From Chitinophagaceae bacterium (GTDB lineage Bacteria; Bacteroidota; Bacteroidia; Chitinophagales; Chitinophagaceae): a DNA stretch of 52,477 nucleotides. The notes under the pieces were generated by a model that made no database searches, was not told the DNA's origin, and saw only the letters and a list, made by a program, of their open reading frames with translations. Where the stretch lies: positions 1 to 52,477 of the forward strand of contig CANFLL010000019.1 of NCBI GenBank assembly GCA_947447825.1. Reading direction: 5' to 3'. Shown here in pieces: positions 25,370 to 33,707 of the stretch. Position numbers and translations under genes: made by a program. Each line of letters begins with the position of its first letter. Position 1 is the first letter of the stretch.

Positions 25370-25687
25370 ATGAGAAAAACATTGCTTGTAGCCTTAGCCA
25401 TCATGATGACTACAATGATTTGCCCGAATACAAAAGCAGCATTCGTGAATAGATTAACTGTTGTAAGTTTACCAGTCATAGATTTGGCAAAGGAAAACTC
25501 AATTACAGTCCGTGTTAATGAGATAAGGACTATGGATAAATCGAGGCTTACTCATGAGGAAAAGAAAGGCTTAAGAAAAGAATTACGTTCACTAAAAACA
25601 CAATTAAAAGACCTTGGCGGCAGGGGCATTTATCTTTCTGCTGGGGCAATTATCATTATTATTTTGCTACTTATCTTGATATTGTAA
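25370..25687 (+). CDS. Small exported membrane protein
   Basis: A 105-residue protein (start chosen at ATG 25370, where a signal peptide begins: LLVALAIMMTTMICPNTKAA). The middle is a charged, probably coiled segment (KSRLTHEEKKGLRKELRSLK). The C-terminus is a single strongly hydrophobic helix (AIIIIILLLILIL) ending the protein. This layout, short secreted helix plus C-terminal membrane anchor, recurs in Bacteroidota, but the function is not known to me. Confidence 0.65.
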   Translation: MRKTLLVALAIMMTTMICPNTKAAFVNRLTVVSLPVIDLAKENSITVRVNEIRTMDKSRLTHEEKKGLRKELRSLKTQLKDLGGRGIYLSAGAIIIIILLLILIL

Positions 25688-25709
25688 CTTTTAGGGGTAA
25701 GGGATTATT

Positions 25710-25758
25710 AAAAAAGAAGGAGTCAACAACTTTAAAAGCTGTCGACTCCTTCTTTTTT
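25710..25758. terminator. Bidirectional hairpin terminator
   Basis: Positions 25710-25724 pair perfectly with 25744-25758 (A6 GAAGGAGTC / GACTCCTTC T6), with a 19-nt loop. It serves the small membrane-protein gene and the convergent leucine-rich-repeat gene. Confidence 0.9.
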
Positions 25759-25774
25759 ATTTCCTGAACAAATA

Positions 25775-27913
25775 CTATTTCTTAATGAATTGCAATGTTT
25801 TTGCTTCTCCTAAAGAGGTATTAATATGCAAATAATAAGTTCCTGCTGCCAAATTACTTACTTGCAATGATGGGTTTGAAGCATCGTTTAATTGCACAGT
25901 GGTTATTGTTTTACCCAAATTATTTGCCAAACTAAAAGATGCAATGTGTATTCCATTAATGGTAATCTTATCGGTGGTAGGATTTGGATAAACTGATAAA
26001 GTAGTAAGTCGAGAGTTGAAAGTAGCAAGTGAAGCAACATTACTGTAATTGATATTGCCTAATTTATCCAATGATTTAATGCGGTAGTAGTTAGTTCCAC
26101 TTGCCGGATGTTTATCCAATAGATTATAATTATTATTACCTTTTCCTATTGCAGATGCAATGCTGATTTCAGTGAAAGTTTTGCCATCAATACTATGTTG
26201 AATAGCAAAATTGGTTGAGTTACTTTCTCCTATAGTTTGCCATTGCAAGTTTACTACTCCATCGGTTTCTTTTGCTTGAAGAGCAATACTATTAATAGGA
26301 AGTACGGTTACATCGAGATTATTGCTATATAAAGTTAAATCTGTTGCAATAGAATTGGATGCCATCACAGAATATTGCCCAATACTGGTAACGGTAAAAG
26401 TGCTATCACCCACTTTTGTTGCCACAAGATTACCATCCTGATACCATTGGTAAGTATTGTTAGCTAGCGTTCCTCCCACAGAAAAGGAAAGCTGATTTCC
26501 ATTTTGCTGAATATTTACCGTTGATTGAGGACTATAAGTTTTAATTGAATCGGCAAATCCTGCTGGAGCAATTGCCTCCATACCTGCAAAAGTGAACTGA
26601 TTATTGTTTAAATAAAGGCTTTTTAATTTCTTTAAATTTAATAATGATGAGGGAATGCTTCCACTTAAAAGGTTATTATTAAGTGCAAGCGCAGTTAGGG
26701 TTGTTAAGTTCCCAAAAGTGGATGGGATGCTTCCGCTCAATTGATTACCGAATAAGTATAAAGTATTGAGTAAACCTAAATTGCCAATAGATTCAGGTAT
26801 TTTACCACTAAATTGATTGGTTTGTAAGTATAAATAAGTCAAGTTAGAAAGGTTACCTATAGTGTCGGGGATGGAGCCACCCAATTGATTCCCCCACAAC
26901 GACAAAAACGATAAACTTGATAGATTACCTATGGACTTTGGTATTCTGCCTGATAAAGAGTTACTACTTAAAATTAGATATTGAAGATTTGTTAGGTTAC
27001 CCAAAGTATCAGGGATGCTTCCACTCAGTTTATTTCCCCATAAATACAAGTAGTTCAAATTGGTTAAATTACCAATTGATAGTGGTATGGTACCTGTTAG
27101 AACGTTGCTGTACAAATATAAACCTGTGAGGCTTGTAAGGTTACCTAAATCTGGAATTGTGCCAGAGAGTTTGTTATAGCCCAAGTTTAAGCTAGTTAAA
27201 TTGTATAAAGAACCAATTGAGGATGGAATCGTTCCAGTTAATTGATTTGTAGATAAGGATAAGCTGGTTAAATTAGTTAATGACCCAATAGATGATGGAA
27301 TTGTTCCAGTTAATTGATTATTAGATAAGGATAAAATAGTTAAATTAGTTAATGACCCAATTGTTGCAGGAATTGTTCCAGTCAGTTTATTGCCAGATAA
27401 ATACAATGTTTGCAAATTGGTCAGATTAGTTAAAGAAGCCGGTATTGTGCCTGTCAGTGTGTTTTGATCTAACTCTAAAGTAACTAACTTAGTAAGGTTT
27501 CCAAGCGTTATTGGGATAGTGCCTGTAAATTTATTCGACCAAAGTAACAAAGTTTGCAATTGTGTTAGGTTGCCAAAACTAGATGAAATATTTCCACTCA
27601 AAGCATTGTTTCCAAAAGCCAAATAGGTAAGATTAGTCATATTGAAGAAGGAGGCAGGAATTGCACCTTTCAGGTTGTTTTTGGTAACCCTTATTTTAGA
27701 TACCCTATAATTGGCATCTAAGGTTATACCAAACCATTTACTTACAGGAGCTTTTGTAAGCCAATTGGTATGGCTTGTCCAACTTGCACCTCCTGTACTG
27801 TCGTAAAAATCTACTAGTGCAAGACTGTCTTGCGGATTTACTTGGGCTTTAACTTTTGCGGTAATGGCAATAAACAGGCATGAGGTAATCAGAATTTTTG
27901 AAAATTGTTTCAT
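25775..27913 (-). CDS. Leucine-rich-repeat protein with T9SS sorting tail
   Basis: A 712-residue secreted protein (ATG 27913 chosen because it begins the signal peptide ILITSCLFIAITAKVKAQ; an upstream open frame to 28123 would run through the neighbouring terminator). About 17 plant-type leucine-rich repeats of roughly 24 residues (LTNLTxLxLxxNxLTGTIPx) span residues about 75-470. Then come an immunoglobulin-like region (about 470-560), a fibronectin-type stretch and a C-terminal type A T9SS sorting domain beginning LSVYPNPTTDKITINGI. It would be exported across the outer membrane and attached or released at the surface, perhaps for adhesion. Confidence 0.92.
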   Translation of the reverse strand: MKQFSKILITSCLFIAITAKVKAQVNPQDSLALVDFYDSTGGASWTSHTNWLTKAPVSKWFGITLDANYRVSKIRVTKNNLKGAIPASFFNMTNLTYLAFGNNALSGNISSSFGNLTQLQTLLLWSNKFTGTIPITLGNLTKLVTLELDQNTLTGTIPASLTNLTNLQTLYLSGNKLTGTIPATIGSLTNLTILSLSNNQLTGTIPSSIGSLTNLTSLSLSTNQLTGTIPSSIGSLYNLTSLNLGYNKLSGTIPDLGNLTSLTGLYLYSNVLTGTIPLSIGNLTNLNYLYLWGNKLSGSIPDTLGNLTNLQYLILSSNSLSGRIPKSIGNLSSLSFLSLWGNQLGGSIPDTIGNLSNLTYLYLQTNQFSGKIPESIGNLGLLNTLYLFGNQLSGSIPSTFGNLTTLTALALNNNLLSGSIPSSLLNLKKLKSLYLNNNQFTFAGMEAIAPAGFADSIKTYSPQSTVNIQQNGNQLSFSVGGTLANNTYQWYQDGNLVATKVGDSTFTVTSIGQYSVMASNSIATDLTLYSNNLDVTVLPINSIALQAKETDGVVNLQWQTIGESNSTNFAIQHSIDGKTFTEISIASAIGKGNNNYNLLDKHPASGTNYYRIKSLDKLGNINYSNVASLATFNSRLTTLSVYPNPTTDKITINGIHIASFSLANNLGKTITTVQLNDASNPSLQVSNLAAGTYYLHINTSLGEAKTLQFIKK

Positions 27914-28020
27914 TTTAGGTTGTTTAATATTAATAAGTTTTTCGGTGCTAAAAGTAATATTATAAGCTGAACAAATGAAATATTTTTCAATAGAATGAAT
28001 ATTTATTGAAAAGAAGTAAC

Positions 28021-28063
28021 AATAAAAAAGTCCAAACTGAAATCCAGTTTGAACTTTTTTATT
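28021..28063 (-). terminator. Terminator after the Spy/CpxP-like gene
   Basis: Positions 28021-28039 pair with 28045-28063 (19 bp, one mismatch, loop of 5). The minus-strand transcript of the upstream gene (stop at 28083) would end in a U-run here, before the leucine-rich-repeat gene starts. Confidence 0.85.
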
Positions 28064-28082
28064 GCAGCTAATGAAATGCGTA

Positions 28083-28868
28083 CTATCCCTTCCACTCTCC
28101 TCTTGGCTTCTTATGTGCTTCAAGTTTGTTTAGCTGTTCTGGCGTAAGAATTGTCTTAACTGTTTCCTTCTGCTGTTCCATTAAAGTTTTCATCTTTTCT
28201 CTCTTTTGTTCGGGGAAAAGGGTATAGTCTTCATGCAATGCTTTCATTTGGTCGTGCAGTTTTGTTTGAGCTGCCTTCATTGATGCCACTTGTTCATCTT
28301 TTAATCCTAAATCAATTTTCATTCTTTCCAAATGAGCCGCTTGCATTACTTGCCTGTCCTCGTCTCTTTTCTTTTTAAAAGAATCTTTCTTTGTTCTTTG
28401 TTCAGGTGTAAGAATAGTTGCTAGCTTATCTTCTCTTTGCTTTCTGAGTTCACCAAGCTTCTTCTTTAAATCACCCACCTTTAGCTTGTCATTGTTATAT
28501 AATTCGGCTGTTTGTTTTTCAAAATCCTCATGAATTATTTTCGATTGTTTGCGTTGTTCTTCTGTTAATACAATCGGAGGCTTTCCAAAGCCTCTCTCCT
28601 TTCTTTCATGTCCCCACCTTTTTGCCATGTCCCTTTCTGGCCCTTGGTGTCCATCTCTTCCCTCTTCAGGTCGTCCCCATCTATTCACCATATCATGCCC
28701 CTTTTGATGATCATCGCGCTCATCACCATCACGCCTATCTTTCCATGGTTGGTTATTGTCCTTAAAATGAGGCGGACGATGTGGAGGAGGCGCTGCACTG
28801 TCAATTTGTGCATTCGTTACTAAAGTAAGTAACACTAAAGCCGAAGCTGTTGCAATTAACTTTTTCAT
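28083..28868 (-). CDS. Periplasmic LTxxQ-motif protein (Spy/CpxP-like)
   Basis: A 261-residue protein. Signal peptide (LIATASALVLLTLVTNAQ), then a His/Pro/Asp/Arg-rich stretch (about residues 25-95) and a long helical region with repeated LTxxQ-like motifs (LTEEQRKQ, LTPEQRTK, LKDEQVAS, LTPEQLNK) typical of Spy/CpxP periplasmic chaperones. The His-rich segment might bind metal (inference). It is longer than E. coli Spy (about 160 residues) because of that segment and extra motifs. A role in envelope stress or metal handling is plausible, not shown. Confidence 0.75.
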   Translation of the reverse strand: MKKLIATASALVLLTLVTNAQIDSAAPPPHRPPHFKDNNQPWKDRRDGDERDDHQKGHDMVNRWGRPEEGRDGHQGPERDMAKRWGHERKERGFGKPPIVLTEEQRKQSKIIHEDFEKQTAELYNNDKLKVGDLKKKLGELRKQREDKLATILTPEQRTKKDSFKKKRDEDRQVMQAAHLERMKIDLGLKDEQVASMKAAQTKLHDQMKALHEDYTLFPEQKREKMKTLMEQQKETVKTILTPEQLNKLEAHKKPRGEWKG

Positions 28869-29251
28869 TTGTTTACATTTAAATTAAAAAAAATATTTTT
28901 ATTGTGCTTTTGAGCTACAAACATATACACTGGTTTAAAGCCATTTCTTCAATTCGGTATACAGATATTTTGCTACGATGAACTAAAACTTCACCCGAAA
29001 TGATGTTATGCTCGTCGATAAACAAGCAGTTAAAAAACAATTAAAGATGTGTTAAAGGAATTTAATTGTGTTTTTAAAGATGGATCAATGTTCAAGATAC
29101 CCCTTGGTATAGTTAAAGAAACCAATTCTAAATTAATATTGCCGAATAAACAGTTTTACAAACAGCCTGTTAATGCTGTATTTCAATGTAAAGGTTTACG
29201 CTACTTTTGCCGCCGTTAAAATTTCTTTTGTATAACTGCTCTGGGTTAATT
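28869..29251. other. Intergenic region upstream of the ccmC-like gene
   Basis: No confident gene. A 57-codon frame after a stop (about 29050-29220, no ATG near its beginning) has no family resemblance. TACTTTTG at 29202-29209 fits the Bacteroidota -7 consensus and would make a leader of about 218 nt containing hairpin element copy 2. Confidence 0.45.
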
Positions 29252-29390
29252 TAACCACAAAGAACACGAAGGATGTGACAAAGCACACAATGAATAGGTA
29301 ACATTTCAAGTTTGAAGATGCCCTAAGGAAACTCTAGACCTTTGTGTACTTAGTTTTTTCCCTTACGAACTTGGTGGTAAAGTTCCTGAG
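29252..29390. repeat. ACCACAAAG-type hairpin element, copy 2 (upstream of ccmC)
   Basis: The left arm starts with ACCACAAAGAACACGAAGG (about 29254). The right arm ends with CCTTACGAACTTGGTGGT (about 29388). The arms are more diverged than in copy 1, but the outer ACCAC/GTGGT pairs and inner CACAAAG-like segments remain. It ends about 40 bp before the ccmC start. Confidence 0.6.
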
Positions 29391-29430
29391 AAGTAAACTT
29401 TTTGTTAGGATAAAAAATAAATAATATCTC

Positions 29431-30102
29431 ATGCTTCGTGCTTATTGGTGGAAAATACTCTGTTTTGTTCTATTGATGTACGTCTGTTCGTACGGTTTTT
29501 ATGTTAAGGTTCCTCGATTAGATGACAGATTGCAACAAACCATTCGCAACTTTTTCTTTCATGTACCTATGTGGTTTGGCATGATGGTATTGCTTACCGT
29601 ATCATTGGTTTATGCCATTAAATATCTAAATAACCCCACTGCAAAAAACGATATATACGCCTCTGCTTATGCTGCAACTGGAACCATCTTCGGATTTATG
29701 GGTATCACCACTGGTGCACTTTGGGCTAACTATCAATGGGGACAACCTTGGAGTGGCGACCCAAAACAAAACGGAGCTGCCATTGCCTTACTCATCTATT
29801 TGGCCTATTTTGTACTCAGAGGAAGCATGAACGATGATGAAAAGCGAGCTAGAATAAGTGCCGTATATAACATATTTGCTTTCTTTATGCTTTTCCCTAC
29901 CCTTTGGATTTTACCAAGACTTACACAATCTCTTCATCCAGGAGGACAAGGAAGTAGTGGTAACCCTGGCGTTAATGGAAAAGATTTAGCACCATCTATG
30001 AAACTAGTTTTCTGGCCCGCAGTAATTGGTTGGACACTTTTGGGTGTATGGATTACTACATTAAAAATTAGGTTACAAATTTTAATTGAAAAGCACTCTT
30101 AA
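29431..30102 (+). CDS. CcmC-like heme exporter / cytochrome c assembly protein
   Basis: A 223-residue integral membrane protein with six hydrophobic segments. The CcmC features are H44 in NFFFHVPMW, the tryptophan-rich heme-handling motif at residues 103-110 (WGQPWSGD, a variant of WGxxWxWD), and H169 in LTQSLHPGG. CcmC presents heme to the chaperone CcmE during System I cytochrome c maturation in the inner membrane. No other ccm gene except a CcmD-like one is in the window. The central motif departs from the usual WD pair (S-G-D replaces W-x-W-D spacing). Confidence 0.88.
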   Translation: MLRAYWWKILCFVLLMYVCSYGFYVKVPRLDDRLQQTIRNFFFHVPMWFGMMVLLTVSLVYAIKYLNNPTAKNDIYASAYAATGTIFGFMGITTGALWANYQWGQPWSGDPKQNGAAIALLIYLAYFVLRGSMNDDEKRARISAVYNIFAFFMLFPTLWILPRLTQSLHPGGQGSSGNPGVNGKDLAPSMKLVFWPAVIGWTLLGVWITTLKIRLQILIEKHS

Positions 30103-30111
30103 TAGTATAGT

Positions 30112-30336
30112 ATGAAAAAAATTACATCGACAATTATTTCAGCATTGGTTACCACATTTGCACTAGCTCAAAATACGATAGGCACTCAATCTCCTAACAC
30201 AGATTTTATGACCAGCAATGGAAAGATTATGGTGGTAGTGGCGGTGATTCTGATTATCATGGCTGGCTTTTTTAGCTACCTTATTAGTGTAGATAGAAAA
30301 ATAACCAAACTAGAAAAGGAAGGGCTTAACCACTAA
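30112..30336 (+). CDS. CcmD-like small membrane protein
   Basis: A 74-residue protein 9 bp after ccmC. It has a hydrophobic N-terminal segment resembling a signal peptide (ending ALAQ), a short loop, one transmembrane helix (about 41-60, IMVVVAVILIIMAGFFSYLI) and a charged tail DRKITKLEKEG. Bacteroidota CcmD proteins have this topology and position; CcmD helps release holo-CcmE from the CcmABC complex. The call depends mainly on context. Confidence 0.7.
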   Translation: MKKITSTIISALVTTFALAQNTIGTQSPNTDFMTSNGKIMVVVAVILIIMAGFFSYLISVDRKITKLEKEGLNH

Positions 30337-30491
30337 TGGTTAATGGTTAGAGATAAGTGGTTAGTGGTTAGTTGATTGTTTGGATTTGAGTTTGGATGTT
30401 ACTTTATTTGTTACTACTGATTGCTTTTACTTCAAAAAGTACACAGATTATTTGTCAAATTAGTTAATTCTAGGGTAACTGTTCAGGAGTA
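30337..30491. other. Heptamer-repeat remnant after the ccmD-like gene
   Basis: Heptamer units TAATGGT-TAATGGT and AAGTGGT-TAGTGGT occur directly after the stop (30334-30372) without a clear inverted partner. Nothing else is recognised. Confidence 0.5.
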
Positions 30492-30622
30492 ATTCACCAC
30501 GAAGGAAACAAGGAAAAAACTAAGGACACTAAGATTTAGAGTTCCCAAATGGTAGTTCTAAAGAAATTATACAACAAAATTCTTGTGTTCTTAGTGAAAG
30601 CCATAGTGGTCTTTGTGGTTAA
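30492..30622. repeat. ACCACAAAG-type hairpin element, copy 3 (upstream of gdh)
   Basis: The left arm (TTCACCACGAAGGAAACAAG, then AAGGACACTAAG) faces a right arm with TTGTGTTCTTAGTG and TGGTCTTTGTGGTTAA ending near 30622. Pairing is imperfect but follows the same order as copy 1. It ends 50 bp before the glutamate dehydrogenase start. Confidence 0.6.
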
Positions 30623-30672
30623 TATCCCCCTGAATAGTAATCTTCATTTTGGAAATAAAAAATTAAATCAAT

Positions 30673-32079
30673 ATGTATAGTTTTTTTGAGAGTGTAGAAA
30701 AAAGTTTTGATAAAGCTGCTGAATTTACAAAATGGGATAAAGGACTGTTGGAACAGATTAAAGCTTGCAATAGTGTGTATAGCATGAAGTTTCCCGTTAA
30801 AATGGACGATGGCAGAATTGAAGTAATTGAAGCCTATCGTGTGCAACACTCGCAACACAAAACACCCTGCAAAGGTGGAATCCGTTTTAGCAAAGAAGTA
30901 AATCAGGATGAAGTAATGGCTCTTGCCAGCTTAATGACTTACAAATGTGCGATTGTGAATGTACCTTTTGGTGGTGCTAAAGGTGGCATTAAAATAAATC
31001 CTCGCAATCACAGTACTTATGAATTAGAAAAAATAACGCGTAGATATACTGCCGAATTAGTTAAAAAGAATTTTATTGGCCCTGGCATCGATGTTCCAGC
31101 ACCTGATTATGGAACTGGAGAAAGAGAAATGTCTTGGATTGTTGATACTTATGCTTCCTTGAAACCTGGCGAAATTGATGCAGCTGGTTGCGTAACGGGC
31201 AAACCCATCACTCAGGGCGGTGTTTACGGCAGAAAAGAAGCCACAGGATTAGGCGTATTCTTTGGTGTAAGAGAAGTTTGTAACAACGAAAAAGCAATGG
31301 CTAAACTTGGATTATCCAAGGGCATTGTTGGCAAAAGAGTTGTTGTTCAAGGGCTTGGCAATGTTGGATACCATTGTGCAAAGTTTTTTAGAGAACATGG
31401 GGCAATTGTAATTGCAATTGCAGAGTTTGAGGGTGCTGTTTATCATGAGGCTGGCATTAACGAAGAAGAATTATTTAAACATAGGAAAGCTACAGGATCA
31501 GTTAAGGATTTTGCTAATTCCACATATATTGCTAGTAGCTCAGAAGCTTTGGAACTAGATTGCGACATTCTGATTCCTGCTGCTCTAGAAAATGTTATTG
31601 ATGGCAATAACGCACCACGCATAAAGGCTAAAATAATTGGTGAAGCTGCTAATGGACCATTAACACCCGAAGCAGATGAAATATTTATTGCGAAAGGAAC
31701 GTTGGTAATCCCCGATATGTATTTGAATGCTGGAGGTGTAACGGTTTCTTACTTTGAATGGTTGAAGAACCTTAGCCATGTTCGATATGGTCGTTTGGAA
31801 AAAAGATTTACTGAAAGTATGAACCATCATATCCTAACAGAAATTGAGGCACTAACAGGCAAACAAGCTAGTATTAAAGCAAGAAATTTAATAGAACATG
31901 GGGCTGATGAAATAGATTTAGTACACAGTGGACTTGAAGAAACTATGATTAGTGCCACACAAGAAATAATGGATATTTGGCAACAAAACCCTTCCATTCC
32001 CGATATGCGTACTGCGGCCTATATATGTGCAATAGACAAGGTGGGAATAAGCTACACCGAGCTAGGCATATTTCCATAA
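30673..32079 (+). CDS. Glutamate dehydrogenase (Glu/Leu/Phe/Val dehydrogenase family)
   Basis: A 468-residue enzyme. The substrate-binding segment CKGGIRFSKEV is at about residues 66-76 and the catalytic lysine K103 is in PFGGAKGGI. The Rossmann motif is in VVQGLGNVGYHCAKFFREHG. These fit reversible oxidative deamination of glutamate to 2-oxoglutarate in the cytoplasm. The acidic residue after the second Rossmann strand (AIAEFEG) hints at NAD rather than NADP use (inference). The protein is somewhat longer than the usual 415-450 residues. A very strong hairpin terminator follows. Confidence 0.93.
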   Translation: MYSFFESVEKSFDKAAEFTKWDKGLLEQIKACNSVYSMKFPVKMDDGRIEVIEAYRVQHSQHKTPCKGGIRFSKEVNQDEVMALASLMTYKCAIVNVPFGGAKGGIKINPRNHSTYELEKITRRYTAELVKKNFIGPGIDVPAPDYGTGEREMSWIVDTYASLKPGEIDAAGCVTGKPITQGGVYGRKEATGLGVFFGVREVCNNEKAMAKLGLSKGIVGKRVVVQGLGNVGYHCAKFFREHGAIVIAIAEFEGAVYHEAGINEEELFKHRKATGSVKDFANSTYIASSSEALELDCDILIPAALENVIDGNNAPRIKAKIIGEAANGPLTPEADEIFIAKGTLVIPDMYLNAGGVTVSYFEWLKNLSHVRYGRLEKRFTESMNHHILTEIEALTGKQASIKARNLIEHGADEIDLVHSGLEETMISATQEIMDIWQQNPSIPDMRTAAYICAIDKVGISYTELGIFP

Positions 32080-32088
32080 ACTAATAAT

Positions 32089-32144
32089 CGATAAAAGAAT
32101 AAGGGTCTTGACAAGTATTTGTCAAGACCCTTATTCTTTTATCG
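32089..32144. terminator. Strong bidirectional terminator after gdh
   Basis: A perfect 24-bp inverted repeat (32089-32112 with 32121-32144), 8-nt loop, with A-rich and T-rich flanks. It lies between gdh and the convergent hypothetical gene. Confidence 0.92.
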
Positions 32145-32207
32145 ACATATCCTACTACTTAATCAACCTAAAATTTAACTACTAAACACTAGTTAATAAT
32201 AACTTTC

Positions 32208-32885
32208 TTATTTAATAACTTTTACAAAAAAATAATTATGGTCTTGTTTATACACCAAGGGATATTCCGAGTTTTGAAGATTCAAGGATGAAACATCTAA
32301 ACCGTCCCAATATTGTGCGTTCTGTTGTTCTGGACTTATATAACTCTGTGCATTAAATTGTTTACATACATCTGATGAAGAAACAATATCAAGTCTGTAA
32401 TATCCCTGATAGATGCTATGCCTGAATGAAAAAAGATAAAGTCCTATTTTCTTTGGCACAAAACCAACCTTCAATGTATTATGTGGCTCAACCCTATTGT
32501 ATAAAAAGTTTTCGCTAGAAATAGAACCATTTAAGCTTGTACCATCTTTCAACACCAAGTTAAAATCTGAGCCTGCATAAGAAATGTTAGGCACACTATC
32601 TACTTGCACTATTCTGTAAGGAAAAACTTCAAGTAATAATTGACTAATCGGAGATACAATTTTATCGGAAGATTGCCTGTTATACAATGTATCGGAGATG
32701 GTGCTTTGCAACCAAATAGTATCTGTCGATTTCAGGGTAGCATAACTGTTTCCTAAGTTTACTTTAAGGTAGGAGGTGTCAGTAAAATAATTGCTACAAT
32801 CTAAACTCTTATTATTACAACGAAAGCTTTGGCTGGTAATAAAAACCAACAATACTATCAATATTATATTTATTGAATTCTTCAT
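32208..32885 (-). CDS. Exported hypothetical protein
   Basis: A 225-residue protein, not recognised. It begins with a signal-like hydrophobic segment (INIILIVLLVFITSQS) followed by CNN, which could be a non-canonical lipobox or simply a signal peptide. The remainder is beta-rich with aromatic residues (for example VGFVPKKIGLYLFSFRHSIY). No T9SS tail. It probably forms a single-gene unit, starting about 310 bp from array D. Confidence 0.6.
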   Translation of the reverse strand: MKNSINIILIVLLVFITSQSFRCNNKSLDCSNYFTDTSYLKVNLGNSYATLKSTDTIWLQSTISDTLYNRQSSDKIVSPISQLLLEVFPYRIVQVDSVPNISYAGSDFNLVLKDGTSLNGSISSENFLYNRVEPHNTLKVGFVPKKIGLYLFSFRHSIYQGYYRLDIVSSSDVCKQFNAQSYISPEQQNAQYWDGLDVSSLNLQNSEYPLVYKQDHNYFFVKVIK

Positions 32886-33200
32886 ACAACAATCTTTTTT
32901 AGTTTATAAAAGTAAATACTTTAACTCAGATAAAACAGAGATGGCATAAAAGTTTTTCGCTTAATAACTGTATAACCTCCCGAAAGTTTTAAACTTTGGG
33001 TAAGTTTTATCCTAGTATATCAAAAAATTTTATGCTCCCAAAATGAGGTATAAAGCCAAGTATAAATGCCTTCAATCAAAGAATTGGTTATTACAAAAGG
33101 GAATTGAAATGAATTGTTGCATCATCAATGAACTAACTAAAGCTTTGAAACAACCAAAGACAACACTCATTTAGAAAATGCCAACAAGAAACAGGGCAAT
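32886..33200. other. Intergenic region before array D
   Basis: About 315 bp, AT-rich, with no gene or motif that I can support. Confidence 0.5.
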
Positions 33201-33545
33201 CTGGACCGGACTGGTACTCAGCTGGTCCAGTTTCAATAAAACCTGACAAGAACTGGGGTAGTCTGGACCGGACTGGTACTCAGCTTGTCCAGTTTTATTA
33301 AAACCGGACAAGAATGGGGGTAGTCTGGACCGAACTAGTACTCCGCTTGTCCAGTTTCTATAAAACCGGACAAGAATTGGGGTAGTCTGGACCGGACTGG
33401 TACTACGCTGGTCCAATTTTAATAAAACCGGACAAGAATTGGGGTAGTCTGGACCGGACTGGTACTACGCTGATCCAGATTTACTAAAACCAGACAAGAA
33501 TTGGGGTAGTCTGGACCGGACTGTTACTCCGCTAGTCCAGTTCTA
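33201..33545. repeat. 62-bp tandem array D, a trimer of ~21-bp monomers (5.6 units)
   Basis: Units begin at 33201, 33263, 33325, 33387, 33449 and 33511, exactly 62 bp apart, and differ at only a few positions each. Within a unit three related GGwC-type motifs lie at offsets 3 (CTGGACCGGAC), 24 (CTGGTCCAG) and 44 (CCGGACAAG), so monomer spacing is 21, 20 and 21 bp. CTGG-T-CCAG is a perfect palindrome, and CTGGACC pairs with GGTCCAG across the unit. This is the most homogeneous and probably youngest array in the window. Confidence 0.93.
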
Positions 33546-33645
33546 AACAGAATATAGTTTGAAAAAACTGAATGAAGAGTTCATCTCTAACCTAGTAAAT
33601 CAATCATTCTTTTAATTCAAATCATTTAAGGTATGGTATAAAATA

Positions 33646-33673
33646 GAAAAGTGCAGCCTAGGCCACACTTTTC
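33646..33673 (-). terminator. Terminator after the giant PKD-protein gene
   Basis: GAAAAGTG (33646-33653) pairs with CACTTTTC (33666-33673), and the inner GCC/GGC pairs too. It lies about 35 bp after the minus-strand stop at 33708. Confidence 0.65.
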
Positions 33674-33707
33674 CGTTTACTCACACTTTAATAATCAATC
33701 ATCCATC

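Noticed and set aside
27914-28123. 70-residue N-terminal extension of the leucine-rich-repeat protein
   Set aside because: It runs through a terminator hairpin and the end of the upstream gene, while ATG 27913 begins a proper signal peptide.
29050-29220. 57-codon frame upstream of ccmC
   Set aside because: Begins after a stop without a nearby ATG, and the translation resembles nothing known.
30337-30672. Riboswitch or leader RNA upstream of gdh
   Set aside because: The paired segment is a repeat element shared with tex and ccmC leaders, with no known riboswitch core.
33171-33416. 81-residue frame over array D
   Set aside because: A 62-bp unit cycles through all frames; the product is low-complexity translation of the repeat.
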